The notes beneath the pieces are model-generated. The model saw only the letters and a list, made by a program, of their open reading frames with translations. It did not search any database and was not told the DNA's origin. A program made the translations under genes and the position numbers. A DNA stretch of 64,000 bases, taken from Spirosoma utsteinense. Its GTDB lineage: Bacteria > Bacteroidota > Bacteroidia > Cytophagales > Spirosomataceae. The stretch lies in NCBI RefSeq assembly GCF_014282275.1, contig NZ_VFIA01000003.1, forward strand, positions 1 through 64,000, read 5' to 3'. Positions 63,910-64,000 of this stretch are shown one piece after another (within the stretch, counting starts at the first letter, position 1; each line of letters begins with the position of its first letter).

Positions 63910-64000
63910 GTGGATATGTTCTAGTACAATTAGTTAGTACCATACAATTCATAAAGACTCTTTAGACGGAAAAAGGGTTGCACAAGTAATTGACGATTGA

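Noticed and set aside
1..64000. Transposase, integrase, tRNA or rRNA genes that would mark a mobile island
   Set aside because: None was recognised on either strand, so the AT-rich cassette cannot be tied to a known element.

Overview
The window looks like chromosomal DNA of a Bacteroidota bacterium, most likely Cytophagales and close to Spirosoma. The reasons are TAnnTTTG-type -7 promoter elements, weak Shine-Dalgarno signals, two TPR/PD40/CRD/OmpA proteins with the architecture of PorE, a long SecA, a GMC oxidoreductase paired with a gluconate-dehydrogenase-subunit-3 protein, and a secreted DUF922 protein. I saw no tRNA, rRNA, CRISPR array, transposase or integrase. The genus is inference.

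Layout. (1) 130-14846: a Wzx/Wzy-type exopolysaccharide or O-antigen locus, read on the minus strand from an SLBB exporter (wza-like) through a Wzz-like co-polymerase, gmd, a flippase, an FkbM methyltransferase, a GT4, three GT2s and a Wzy-like polymerase to a last GT2. A pectin-lyase-fold gene faces it at the left edge. The glycosyltransferase part is visibly AT-rich next to its flanks, which suggests a transferred cassette. (2) 15117-21997, plus strand: secA, a DUF922 protein, a GT4 and a FabH-like synthase. (3) 22098-31000, minus strand: M1 peptidase, cytochrome oxidase subunit III-like protein, ispE, a PorE-like OmpA protein, a twin-ABC ATPase and a Gly/Thr repeat protein. (4) 31186-37201, minus strand: GMC dehydrogenase with its partner subunit, a phytase-esterase-like lipoprotein, a YdeI-type protein and manC. 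ManC and Gmd together would make GDP-4-keto-6-deoxymannose for glycan assembly.

(5) 37292-44569, minus strand: an AraC regulator followed by a tripartite RND efflux operon in the unusual order permease, DUF952, adaptor, outer-membrane factor. (6) 44748-51387: a cyclophilin, a TspO/MBR-like membrane protein, a second PorE-like lipoprotein and gcvP. (7) 51633-61896: a second glycan region with a zinc-ribbon methyltransferase, a GT9, a GT2, a DPM1-like GT2 with DUF2304, two large polytopic proteins and an LPG-synthase-TM protein. (8) 62006-63909: an M28 peptidase and a small DUF433-like protein.

The least ordinary feature is a set of long inverted repeats. Two are 40-44 bp hairpins that almost fill the gap between convergent genes. 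One family, built from 12-mers of the form CCCTGSYAGTGG, occurs between the second PorE-like gene and gcvP and also in frame inside the RND permease gene, where it is translated into a linker. A run of 16-bp tandem repeats with a terminal palindrome lies downstream of the second PorE-like gene.
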